A stretch of 10,321 nt of DNA from an uncultured Clostridia bacterium (GCA_934177025.1 CAKPPA010000030.1:1-10321), one strand, 5' to 3'; shown: positions 1 through 5,808, counted from the stretch's first letter. Notes: a model not told the origin generated them from the letters alone. Made by a program: numbers and translations.

Positions 1-936
1 CGGCCCTGTCGGACCCACCGGCCCTTGTTCTCCATTAAGTCCCTGTGGTCCTGTCGGACCCACCGGTCCTTGTATTCCCGCCGGCCCCTGCGGCCCTGTC
101 GGCCCTGTCGGCCCTGTTGCTCCAATCGGCCCTTGAGGTCCTGTTGCTCCGGCTGCTCCGGCAGGTCCCTGTGGTCCTGCCGGCCCAACTTCTCCGGTTG
201 CACCGGTAGGGCCGATTGCTCCTTGTACGCCTTGTGCCCCCTGTGGTCCTGTTGGACCCACCGGCCCTTGTATTCCAGCAGGTCCCTGCAAACCTTGCGG
301 CCCCGTTGCTCCAATTGGTCCCGCCGGCCCTTGTTCCCCAACCGGTCCTTGAGGCCCTATTGCACCGGTAGCACCGGCTATCCCTTGAGGGCCTGTCGGT
401 CCTGTCGCTCCAGCAGGTCCTGCCGGTCCTTGTTCGCCTGTCGCTCCAACAGGTCCCTGTGGTCCTGTCGGTCCAACTTCTCCGGTTGCACCGGTAGGGC
501 CGATTGCTCCTTGTACGCCTTGTGCTCCCTGTGGGCCTTGGATTCCTTGCGGTCCGGTTGCTCCGCCGGCACCCGTTGCGCCGGTTGCTCCACGTGGCCC
601 CGTAGCACCTTGCGGAATCACAAAATTAAACGTATGCACGTTTCCGGATAAAACTTCGGTAACGTTTGCCGCCGATCCCGGGAATCCTGTCGTTGTAGTG
701 CCAACGGCAATGGTATCCGTTGCCGGTCCTTGCGGTCCCATTGGCCCCGTAGGTCCCTGTGGCCCTTGAATGCCTTGCGGTCCGATAGGGCCTTGTGCGC
801 CCGTCGGACCTCGTTGCCCCGGGAATCCTTGCGGGCCTCTCGGGCCGGTAGGACCTGTTGCTCCCACGTAAAAATTCGGTTTGCAACAATTTCCGTTCGG
901 GTGATGATGATTATTGCAGCATGGATTAAAACTCAT
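1..936 (-). CDS. Collagen-like (Gly-X-Y) surface or exosporium protein, 3' end outside window
   Basis: The minus strand is open for 312 codons from ATG at 936 to the window edge, so the C-terminus is missing. An AAGGAG ribosome binding site (943-948) lies 6 nt upstream. Residues 1-24 form a Cys- and His-rich head (MSFNPCCNNHHHPNGNCC), followed by about 16 Gly-X-Y triplets (25-72). A non-collagen segment of about 37 residues follows (73-109, with TIAVGTTTTGFPGSAANV and FNFVIPQ). Then come at least 67 uninterrupted triplets rich in GPT, GAT, GPQ and GPA. This is the layout of BclA-like collagen proteins of Bacillota, which form trimeric filaments on the spore or cell surface and are often O-glycosylated on Thr. 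The C-terminal trimerisation head, if there is one, is not visible. A spore location is inferred, helped by the sigma-K/E-like promoter. The collagen-like class is certain; the exact role is not. Confidence 0.9.
   Translation of the reverse strand, partial: MSFNPCCNNHHHPNGNCCKPNFYVGATGPTGPRGPQGFPGQRGPTGAQGPIGPQGIQGPQGPTGPMGPQGPATDTIAVGTTTTGFPGSAANVTEVLSGNVHTFNFVIPQGATGPRGATGATGAGGATGPQGIQGPQGAQGVQGAIGPTGATGEVGPTGPQGPVGATGEQGPAGPAGATGPTGPQGIAGATGAIGPQGPVGEQGPAGPIGATGPQGLQGPAGIQGPVGPTGPQGAQGVQGAIGPTGATGEVGPAGPQGPAGAAGATGPQGPIGATGPTGPTGPQGPAGIQGPVGPTGPQGLNGEQGPVGPTGP
185..525. repeat. Internal duplication in the collagen-like gene (53-bp identical copies at 185-237 and 473-525)
   Basis: Two blocks of 53 bp are identical at nucleotide level and sit exactly 288 bp (96 codons, 32 triplets) apart. 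They encode the GAQGVQGAIGPTGATGEVGP-type stretch twice. Similarity continues past both ends with scattered substitutions. This exceeds what Gly-X-Y coding bias alone would give and points to duplication or slippage within the gene, which can change filament length between strains. Confidence 0.8.
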
Positions 937-964
937 AGCATTCTCCTTCAAATTAACCTTATCG

Positions 965-992
965 TATCCTATGAAAATTTTTTAAAAAGTGT
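965..992 (-). promoter_or_regulatory. Possible sigma-K/sigma-E type (mother-cell) promoter for the collagen-like gene
   Basis: On the minus strand CATAGGATA (973-965) matches the sigma-K -10 consensus CATANNNTA. An AC dinucleotide (992-991) lies 17 bp upstream, as expected for the short sigma-K -35. Predicted transcription would start near 957, giving a leader of about 20 nt that contains the ribosome binding site. The first eight bases also match sigma-E CATACANT at 6 of 8 positions. The motif is short, so chance occurrence is possible; the position and the gene type add support. Confidence 0.45.
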
Positions 993-1039
993 GAAGCATG
1001 GCAGGGGTTGCGTTCGACAGCCTATCGCTCCGTATTAAA

Positions 1040-1067
1040 ATTATAAAAAGGAAAATAAGTTCGTCAT
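1040..1067 (-). promoter_or_regulatory. Weak alternative sigma-A promoter upstream of the collagen-like gene
   Basis: On the minus strand a perfect TATAAT (1045-1040) is preceded, after 16 bp, by ATGACG (1067-1062), which matches TTGACA at 4 of 6 positions. It would give a leader of nearly 100 nt. The region is AT-rich, so a TATAAT by chance is plausible. Confidence 0.3.
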
Positions 1068-1118
1068 CCTTTGCAAAAATAAGGCTATTCTTTTTTTAAA
1101 AATAAGTTTGTCATTCTT
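1052..1118. repeat. Short imperfect direct repeat in the 937-1273 intergenic region
   Basis: The 20-nt blocks at 1052-1071 and 1099-1118 match at 18 of 20 positions with a 47-bp period. Similarity fades afterwards but returns in a shared AAAATA..GG tail. The first copy overlaps the weak sigma-A -35. Apart from this repeat, the promoter candidates and the hydrogenase terminator, I see no gene in the 337-bp gap 937-1273. Confidence 0.6.
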
Positions 1119-1225
1119 GCTGAAAATAGGGGGCGTCGTAAGTGTGCTACTCCCCAAAAATCAAAATCAATATAAAGCCGTTTCCGCTAAGGCAAGGAAC
1201 AACTTCTCTACCAAGGAAAAAGCGT

Positions 1226-1260
1226 ACAAAAAAACTGCCCGTTTTCAGGGCAGTTAAAAA
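1226..1260 (-). terminator. Intrinsic terminator of the hydrogenase gene
   Basis: AACTGCCC (1233-1240) and GGGCAGTT (1248-1255) form a perfect 8-bp stem around a 7-nt loop. In the minus-strand transcript it is followed by a run of seven U (1234-1228, partly inside the stem). It begins about 20 nt after the hydrogenase stop codon. Confidence 0.85.
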
Positions 1261-1273
1261 CGCAAAGTTCTCC

Positions 1274-2707
1274 TTATTTTTTGTTTTTCTTTTTTTCTTC
1301 CACCACTTGGTACAGCATTACGGAGTTTTCAATGGAATGCTGTGCCGCTTCCTTGCCGTAGTTATCCACGTCAACGGCATTTTTCGGCCCGTGATGCAAA
1401 CAAAGTGCGCCGTTGATGCATCCGCCGACGCATGCCATCCCTTCAATAAATTGATTTGGCAACAACCCTTTGTTGAGTTTTAATAGGCCGATTTTACATT
1501 CTTCCAATCCGTTTAACGCCACAGGATGAAAATCCTTCGTGGCAATATCTTTCACTCCTTGGGAAATTCCGCCGGATTTCGCAAAAATCCTTCCGTAAAA
1601 GGATGCATTGTTCAGCGGTGTTTCCTCCAAATTTTCCACGTCGATTTCGCGGCTGTCAAGTAACGCTTGCAGTTCCTCAAACGAAATCACGCAGTCCACG
1701 GCCCCACCCGTTTTCTCTAACTGAAATTCATATTTTTTACTGGTGCAAGGCCCGATAAAAATCACTTTCGCGTCCGGATGTTCGCTTTTAATCAATCGTG
1801 CCATTTCCACCATTGGGGAAGGGGAGTCGGAAATGTATTTTGCAAGTTGCGGAAATTGTTTTTCAATATACATCACGAAAGAAGGGCAGCAGGAGGTCGT
1901 AATCACGCCTTTTTCCTCCGCTTCTTTTACTTCTTTGGATAACGTGATATCAGCCCCCAAAGCGGCCTCCATCACCTGATAAAATCCGAGTTTTTGAATC
2001 CCCGTAACAATCTGTTCGATTTTTGCATATTTAAACTGACTGACGATCGCCGGTGCAATGACGGCGTAAACGCGATATTTTTTGCTAAAGTCGGAGTCTT
2101 TCAAAATGTGAATGGCATCGGTCAAAAAGGACTTGTCGCTAATCGCTCCAAATGGGCATTGGTAAACGCACGCCCCGCACATCACGCACTTGTCGTTGTC
2201 AATGACTGCTTTTTTGTTTTCGTCAATACTAATTGCTCCCGCCTTGCAACTTCTGACGCATGGCCGCGTCATTTCCATAATGGCACCGTACGGGCAGGAT
2301 TTTGTGCATTTTCCGCACTCGATGCATTTTCCGCGGTCAATCACCGCTTTTTTATCGATAACGGAAATCGCCTGTACAGGGCAGTTGTCCATGCATTGGT
2401 GCGTAATGCAACCGCGGCAAACGTCGGTTACAAAAAAACTATGTACCGGACATGCGGCGCAGGCGTTGTCCAAAACTTCGATGATATTCGGATTTGATTT
2501 GTCGCCGCCGATTGCTAGTTTAATGCGTTCTTCAATTACGGCACGTTCTTTAAAAACGCAGCAACGCATCGTCGGTTTCGGGCCCGGCACGATTTGACGA
2601 GGAATTTCGTAATACAAATCGCCCAAATCGCCGTCAAACGTACGCTTTGCCACTTCTTTTAAAACTTCGTACTTTAACTCCTGAATTTTAGTGTCAAAAA
2701 TCCGCAT
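1274..2707 (-). CDS. Monomeric [FeFe] hydrogenase with ferredoxin-like 4Fe-4S clusters, non-standard active-site pocket
   Basis: This 477-residue iron-sulfur protein probably catalyses, or senses through, reversible proton/hydrogen chemistry in the cytoplasm. The N-terminal part has a conserved-looking MRCC motif (47-50) and CACC-like cysteines 83/86. Three ferredoxin-type cysteine sets follow: C97/C100/C105/C109, C128/C131/C134/C138 and C174/C177/C180/C184, plus C150/C154. The H-cluster domain has L1 TSCCPSF (271-277), L2 GPCTSKK (319-325) and L3 EGMACVGGC (422-430). Likely H-cluster ligands are C274, C321, C426 and C430, and the proton-relay Cys (C273) is kept. Compared with catalytic enzymes (TSCCPxW, MPCxxKK, MACxGGCxxGGG), Met before PC is Gly, Trp is Phe, and the GGG after L3 is GAL. 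Glycine at the L2 position is known from putatively sensory groups, so low activity or a sensing role is possible. It is a single-gene unit with its own promoter and terminator, and no maturases (HydEFG) are in the window. Confidence 0.92.
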   Translation of the reverse strand: MRIFDTKIQELKYEVLKEVAKRTFDGDLGDLYYEIPRQIVPGPKPTMRCCVFKERAVIEERIKLAIGGDKSNPNIIEVLDNACAACPVHSFFVTDVCRGCITHQCMDNCPVQAISVIDKKAVIDRGKCIECGKCTKSCPYGAIMEMTRPCVRSCKAGAISIDENKKAVIDNDKCVMCGACVYQCPFGAISDKSFLTDAIHILKDSDFSKKYRVYAVIAPAIVSQFKYAKIEQIVTGIQKLGFYQVMEAALGADITLSKEVKEAEEKGVITTSCCPSFVMYIEKQFPQLAKYISDSPSPMVEMARLIKSEHPDAKVIFIGPCTSKKYEFQLEKTGGAVDCVISFEELQALLDSREIDVENLEETPLNNASFYGRIFAKSGGISQGVKDIATKDFHPVALNGLEECKIGLLKLNKGLLPNQFIEGMACVGGCINGALCLHHGPKNAVDVDNYGKEAAQHSIENSVMLYQVVEEKKKNKK

Positions 2708-2724
2708 AAGTCACCTCTCAGCAT

Positions 2725-2753
2725 AGTATAACAAAAAAACCGCCTTCTGTGAA
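2725..2753 (-). promoter_or_regulatory. Sigma-A promoter of the hydrogenase gene
   Basis: On the minus strand TTCACA (2753-2748, 5/6 to consensus) and TATACT (2730-2725, 5/6) are separated by 17 bp, with a TGT extended -10. Transcription would start near 2718, only about 10 nt before the ATG at 2707, so the GAGGTGA ribosome binding site would lie at the very 5' end of the message. Confidence 0.75.
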
Positions 2754-2852
2754 ATCTTTTCCACGCTAGTTGCGTAGGAAACTTGTTTGAATTTTTGTCA
2801 AAAAACATCGGCAAGCATATCTTTCGGGTTCGAACATCGCCACTTTTGATGG

Positions 2853-2886
2853 AAAAAGAGGCCCCGTCGGCATTGCCGACGGAGCG
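2853..2886 (-). terminator. Intrinsic terminator of the sigma/anti-sigma operon
   Basis: CCGTCGGC (2864-2871) and GCCGACGG (2875-2882) form a GC-rich stem with a tight 3-nt loop. In the minus-strand transcript it is followed by CCTC and then five U (2857-2853). It starts 26 nt beyond the stop codon of the anti-sigma-like gene. Confidence 0.8.
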
Positions 2887-2911
2887 TTTCAAAACGTAAG
2901 TTGTTTTAAAT

Positions 2912-4042
2912 TTAGTCGTCTTCGTCCTCGTCCGAGTTCGAGTCGTCGTTGTCAAAAACGTAGTGATAGCCGTTCGGTCGCAGATAAACGCGAAAACTCA
3001 CGGGTTTGCCGTTTTTTGTCCCTTTCACCGAAAGCATGCGTTCTCCGTTTTCGGTTTTGTCGCGGAAAAGCAGTGTTTCCGTTTCCCCGTTTTTCGTAAC
3101 GGAAAGTTTCAGTTCAAGTTCGTTTTGTTCCGATTCGTACTCCATAACGGTGCGTTCCGTCAAAACCCCGTCGTGATAAACGGAATACACAAACTCATGT
3201 TCAATTTCCGTATTGCCGTTTTCGGTTTCGCTTTCCGATTCCTGCTTCACTTCGATGTAGGAAGTTTTTTCCGCATTCGTAAATGCCTGAAAGCAAAGTT
3301 CGCTTTCCGCTTCGTCTGTTTCGGTTTTCGTTTCGTATGTGCCTACAACGGGATATTGTGCGTTTCCGACCTGCAGCACTCCTTCAATCGAATAGTTTTC
3401 CTTCGTTTCGTTCCCGTCCGTTTTGCCGTCCGAAAAAACTTTGTTGTAAAACATTCGATAGGTAAGTGCGTTCCCGCGTAAATCGGTGTAGGTTACCGTC
3501 ATGCCGAACGCATAGCCGAATTCGCCCGCAATCGCTTTGTTTTCAAATTTTCCTTCGCTCAGCAAACTTTCCACCAGCGGCAGATAGCGATTAAGTAGTT
3601 CCTGTTGTTCGGTCTCGTCCTTTGTCGTTGCGGTTGCCGTAAAAGCGGTTGGGTTTGCCTCCGCACGCGCAATCGAGCGAACCGTCGGGGCGGATGGGGC
3701 GGATGCGGTCAACAGCGTTCCGACGGATGCCGCGCCGTAAGCATAAAACGAGTTCGCATCCGTAATTTGTGCAAATTTGTTTTCAAACGGCGGCTTGTTT
3801 CCTCGATGGAGGAAAATCGGCAAAAGCACGCCGAAAAGCAGAATCAACGCCATTATCGCCGCCCCGAGTAAAATCAGTTTGTTGCGATGTTGCGTCGTTA
3901 CCGTCCGTTCGCCACCGTCGGCATAGGCAAGGGACGCCTCTTTGCAATCCATTCCGAGTGCATGCTTTACGTTATCTTTAATTTTTTCGTCGGGCAGGAT
4001 TTCCGACTTGTGTTGCGCTAGGAGTTTTTTGACGTTTTTCAT
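2912..4042 (-). CDS. Anti-sigma-factor-like single-pass membrane protein with a large outer domain
   Basis: This 376-residue protein is probably the partner and inhibitor of the ECF sigma factor encoded just upstream. Its ATG at 4042 overlaps the sigma stop codon (ATGA), behind a strong AAGGAGG 7 nt away, so the two are translationally coupled. Residues 1-54 are hydrophilic and presumably cytoplasmic, 55-78 form one membrane helix, and 85-376 form an outer domain rich in Glu, Thr and Ser with an acidic tail (DDSNSDEDEDD). The cytoplasmic part is short and lacks the HxxxCxxC signature of zinc-binding anti-sigma (ZAS) domains. The outer domain is clearly related to the divergent lipoprotein: KFAQITDANSFYAYGAASVG, LLNRYLPLVESLLSEGKF and ENYSIEGV all have counterparts there. 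Anti-sigma function is inferred from gene order and topology. I do not recognise the outer domain as a named family. Confidence 0.75.
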   Translation of the reverse strand: MKNVKKLLAQHKSEILPDEKIKDNVKHALGMDCKEASLAYADGGERTVTTQHRNKLILLGAAIMALILLFGVLLPIFLHRGNKPPFENKFAQITDANSFYAYGAASVGTLLTASAPSAPTVRSIARAEANPTAFTATATTKDETEQQELLNRYLPLVESLLSEGKFENKAIAGEFGYAFGMTVTYTDLRGNALTYRMFYNKVFSDGKTDGNETKENYSIEGVLQVGNAQYPVVGTYETKTETDEAESELCFQAFTNAEKTSYIEVKQESESETENGNTEIEHEFVYSVYHDGVLTERTVMEYESEQNELELKLSVTKNGETETLLFRDKTENGERMLSVKGTKNGKPVSFRVYLRPNGYHYVFDNDDSNSDEDEDD

Positions 4043-4563
4043 AAGCGGTCCTCCTTTTCAAGATAGTTTTTGAGTTTTTTCAAGGCTTCGTTGTTTTTCC
4101 ATGTCACCGTGCCGATGGGGATGCCGAGCATGTTTGCAACTTCCCGCCGCTTGTACCCAGCCACCTGACAAAGCATTACGATTTTGTATTCGTCCTCGGC
4201 TAAAATTTTCGACGCTACGTCGAAAATATAGGGAAGTTCGGTTTCGTGCGAGCCGTATTTGTAAGCATTTTCCTCAAAATCGGTTGCAACTTCGCGGCGA
4301 TACTTTTTTAAATGATTCAGTGCCAGCGATTTTCCGATGGTACACAACCAACCGATAAAATTGCTTCCTTCCTGATACTGATGTAGCGCGGCAATTGCCC
4401 GAACGTAAGTGTCCTGCAAAAGGTCCTCGGCATACATTTTGTCCTTTACAATGTAAAAAATTGTAAAATAAACATAACGATTGGTATGTTCGTAAATGTA
4501 GTCGAAGGCATCCGTGTCTCCGTTTTTCAGTTTTGCGATTTTTCGCTCGAGCTTATCGTGCAT
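4039..4563 (-). CDS. ECF-type (sigma-70 family) RNA polymerase sigma factor
   Basis: The 174-residue product directs RNA polymerase to a specific promoter set. Region 2 spans about residues 18-88, with AEDLLQDTYVRA (45-56) as the region 2.2 core-binding helix and NFIGWLCTIGKSLALNHLKK (68-87) as region 2.3/2.4. Region 4 spans about 115-168, with a helix-turn-helix GYKRREVANMLGIPIGTVTWK (136-156). A linker but no region 3 is present, as in ECF factors. I chose ATG 4563 because GGAAGG (4575-4570) is 6 nt upstream; ATG 4566 is also in frame. An in-frame TTG at 4602 would add 13 residues but has no Shine-Dalgarno and would put the ECF-like promoter inside the gene. The gene overlaps the membrane anti-sigma-like gene by 4 bp, the usual arrangement of an ECF and its regulator. 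Confidence 0.92.
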   Translation of the reverse strand: MHDKLERKIAKLKNGDTDAFDYIYEHTNRYVYFTIFYIVKDKMYAEDLLQDTYVRAIAALHQYQEGSNFIGWLCTIGKSLALNHLKKYRREVATDFEENAYKYGSHETELPYIFDVASKILAEDEYKIVMLCQVAGYKRREVANMLGIPIGTVTWKNNEALKKLKNYLEKEDRL

Positions 4564-4569
4564 CATACG

Positions 4570-4575
4570 CCTTCC
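4570..4575 (-). promoter_or_regulatory. Ribosome binding site that decides the sigma factor start
   Basis: GGAAGG on the minus strand lies 3 nt before ATG 4566 and 6 nt before ATG 4563. The spacing favours 4563 and argues against the upstream in-frame TTG at 4602. Confidence 0.6.
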
Positions 4576-4581
4576 GTAATT

Positions 4582-4610
4582 GTAACAATCGAATTTCTTC
4601 AAATTGTTGG
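4582..4610 (-). promoter_or_regulatory. Candidate ECF autoregulatory promoter before the sigma gene
   Basis: On the minus strand CCAACAATT (4610-4602), 14 nt, then TGTTAC (4587-4582). The same two boxes at the same spacing occur on the plus strand before the divergent lipoprotein. The first box contains the AAC core common in ECF -35 elements. Transcription would start near 4576, just ahead of the ribosome binding site. Confidence 0.5.
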
Positions 4611-4634
4611 TAAAAAATGAGTTTTTTTAAAACC

Positions 4635-4663
4635 AGTATAGTAAATTAGTGTAAACCAGTCAA
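4635..4663 (-). promoter_or_regulatory. Sigma-A promoter of the sigma/anti-sigma operon
   Basis: On the minus strand TTGACT (4663-4658, 5/6) and TATACT (4640-4635, 5/6) are separated by exactly 17 bp. The start would be near 4628, about 65 nt before the sigma ATG. With the downstream ECF-like motif this suggests basal plus autoregulated transcription. ACTGGTTT occurs twice, 23 bp apart, overlapping each promoter box. Confidence 0.75.
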
Positions 4664-4707
4664 GATATCGCAAGCGGAAAAAGTTTTTTTAAAATTTTAA
4701 AATTTTT

Positions 4708-4736
4708 CCAACAATTCGCTTGTCCGGCACTGTTAT
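4708..4736 (+). promoter_or_regulatory. Candidate ECF-dependent promoter of the lipoprotein gene
   Basis: CCAACAATT (4708-4716), 14 nt, then TGTTAT (4731-4736) mirrors the motif before the sigma gene. The downstream box also reads as an extended sigma-A -10 (TGT then TATAAA, 4731-4739) but has no good sigma-A -35 at 16-18 bp. The predicted start near 4743 gives a leader of about 59 nt. Confidence 0.5.
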
Positions 4737-4746
4737 AAAGGTAAAA

Positions 4747-4772
4747 GCGGAAAAAATTCCGGAAGTTTCCGC
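4747..4772. repeat. Nested inverted repeat in the lipoprotein leader
   Basis: GCGGAAA (4747-4753) and TTTCCGC (4766-4772) are exact inverted repeats flanking a TTCCGGAA palindrome (4757-4764). The element thus holds four alternating half-sites: GGAA, TTCC, GGAA, TTCC. An 11-bp copy of its left edge (AAGCGGAAAAA) recurs at 4672-4682, just upstream of the sigma-A promoter on the other strand. It could be an operator or a leader RNA hairpin. Confidence 0.6.
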
Positions 4773-4801
4773 AAAAAATGAAAACGAATAGGAGAAACGT
4801 T

Positions 4802-5749
4802 ATGAAAAAATTATTATTGGTTTTTACGCTAACATTGGCACTCGTGCTCTCTTTCGGGCTGGTAGCGTGCACGAACTCGAACAAAAACGGCAAATTTGCA
4901 GATCTTACCACGACGGAATCCGTTTACGGCTTTAGTGCCGCTTCGGCAGGCATGCTGATTTCGTCCATGAACGGAGGTGCGGTTTCCCGCCTTGCACCGG
5001 CAAGCGAAACACTTTCCGTTCCGGCGGACAATGCGTCGGTGGATTCCACCCCAAAAGCCGAAACGGAAAATGCCGAAACGGCAGAACTCAATCGCTACAT
5101 GGCGTTGGTGGAAAGTTTGTTAAGTGACGGCGGTTTCAACTTTGCAACGCAACCTTCCGATCGGGAAGGCTACACCGAAAAAATGGTGGTTTCGTATCAG
5201 GACTTGGAAGGAAAAACCCTTCAGTACGTTATGTACTACAATCAAATTTTAACCGGCTCCGAAACTGACGAGGACGGCGAAACGGAGGAAAACTATTCGA
5301 TCGAAGGCGTTATGGTGATTGACGGCATGGATTATGCAATCCGTGGGGAACGTAGCATCGAAAACGAACAGGACGAAAGCGAAACGGAAACAAAATTTTC
5401 GGTAAAATTAAGCGACACGCGTTACATCCTAGTCGAACAAAGCGTGGAAACGGAGGAAGGCGAAACCGAACTGGAGTACAGCTATTCGGTGTATGAAAAC
5501 AAACAATTAATGGAACGCAGCACGTTTTCCTACGAAGCGGAAGCAGGCGAAACCGAATTAAAAATGACGTCTTTTCAGGACGGCAAAACGCAAGTGTTCT
5601 CCTTCCAAAAGGAAATGAAACAAGGGGAGGAAGTCATCGAAATTCATGTCGGCTCCGGCGCGAGCGGCAAAGGTTACGTTGTTCACGTCGAAACGGACGA
5701 AAACGGCAACCGCAACTATCGCTACGAAGCAACGGAATTTGACGATTAA
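4802..5749 (+). CDS. Lipoprotein paralogous to the outer domain of the anti-sigma-like protein
   Basis: This 315-residue lipoprotein starts at ATG 4802, 7 nt after AGGAG (4790-4794); an in-frame ATG at 4778 lacks a site. Residues 1-22 are a signal peptide ending in the lipobox LVAC, so Cys23 should be lipidated and the protein anchored outside the cytoplasmic membrane. The rest is acidic and rich in Glu, Thr and Ser. It aligns with the outer part of the divergent anti-sigma-like protein: KFADLTTTESVYGFSAASAG (31-50), ELNRYMALVESLLSDGGF (95-112), ENYSIEGV (163-170) and YSVYENKQLMERS (228-240). Order and spacing are kept along the whole length, so the two genes arose by duplication. The function is unknown. 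It may bind the same ligand as the sensor, act as a decoy or co-receptor, or be the output of the sigma factor. No enzymatic motif was seen. Confidence 0.85.
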   Translation: MKKLLLVFTLTLALVLSFGLVACTNSNKNGKFADLTTTESVYGFSAASAGMLISSMNGGAVSRLAPASETLSVPADNASVDSTPKAETENAETAELNRYMALVESLLSDGGFNFATQPSDREGYTEKMVVSYQDLEGKTLQYVMYYNQILTGSETDEDGETEENYSIEGVMVIDGMDYAIRGERSIENEQDESETETKFSVKLSDTRYILVEQSVETEEGETELEYSYSVYENKQLMERSTFSYEAEAGETELKMTSFQDGKTQVFSFQKEMKQGEEVIEIHVGSGASGKGYVVHVETDENGNRNYRYEATEFDD

Positions 5750-5770
5750 CCGAAATGCAAGGCGAAAAGT

Positions 5771-5808
5771 AAAAAAAACAACCACCCGATTGCGGTGGTT
5801 GTTTTTTT
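5771..5808. terminator. Bidirectional intrinsic terminator between the lipoprotein gene and dapB
   Basis: CAACCACC (5779-5786) and GGTGGTTG (5794-5801) form a perfect stem with a 7-nt loop. It is flanked by eight A on the left (5771-5778) and seven T on the right (5802-5808), so it can terminate the lipoprotein transcript (plus) and the asd-dapA-dapB transcript (minus). Confidence 0.9.

Noticed and set aside
1..600. Dense short repeats that look like a CRISPR array or satellite DNA
   Set aside because: The periodicity is 9 bp and translates on the minus strand into uninterrupted Gly-X-Y triplets; there are no regular repeat-spacer units.
25..651. Plus-strand Cys/Arg/Ser-rich open frame with repeated RSLWSC-like words
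   Set aside because: It is the antisense shadow of the collagen-like gene; its repeats mirror Gly-X-Y codons, and no ribosome binding site was seen.
1994..2597. Two plus-strand open frames antisense to the ferredoxin part of the hydrogenase
   Set aside because: They are shadows of a protein with complete cluster motifs and have no promoter or ribosome binding site of their own.
2963..3481. Plus-strand open frame antisense to the anti-sigma-like gene
   Set aside because: Its Phe/Arg-rich product is the reverse reading of Glu/Thr-rich codons; the minus-strand frame has the start site, topology and a paralogue.
4564..4602. Upstream TTG start for the sigma factor
   Set aside because: There is no ribosome binding site at a suitable distance, and the extension overlaps the candidate ECF promoter; the ATG pair after GGAAGG is better supported.
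4778..4801. Upstream ATG start for the lipoprotein
   Set aside because: The ATG at 4802 has AGGAG at ideal spacing and gives a normal signal peptide; the earlier ATG would place the Shine-Dalgarno inside the gene.
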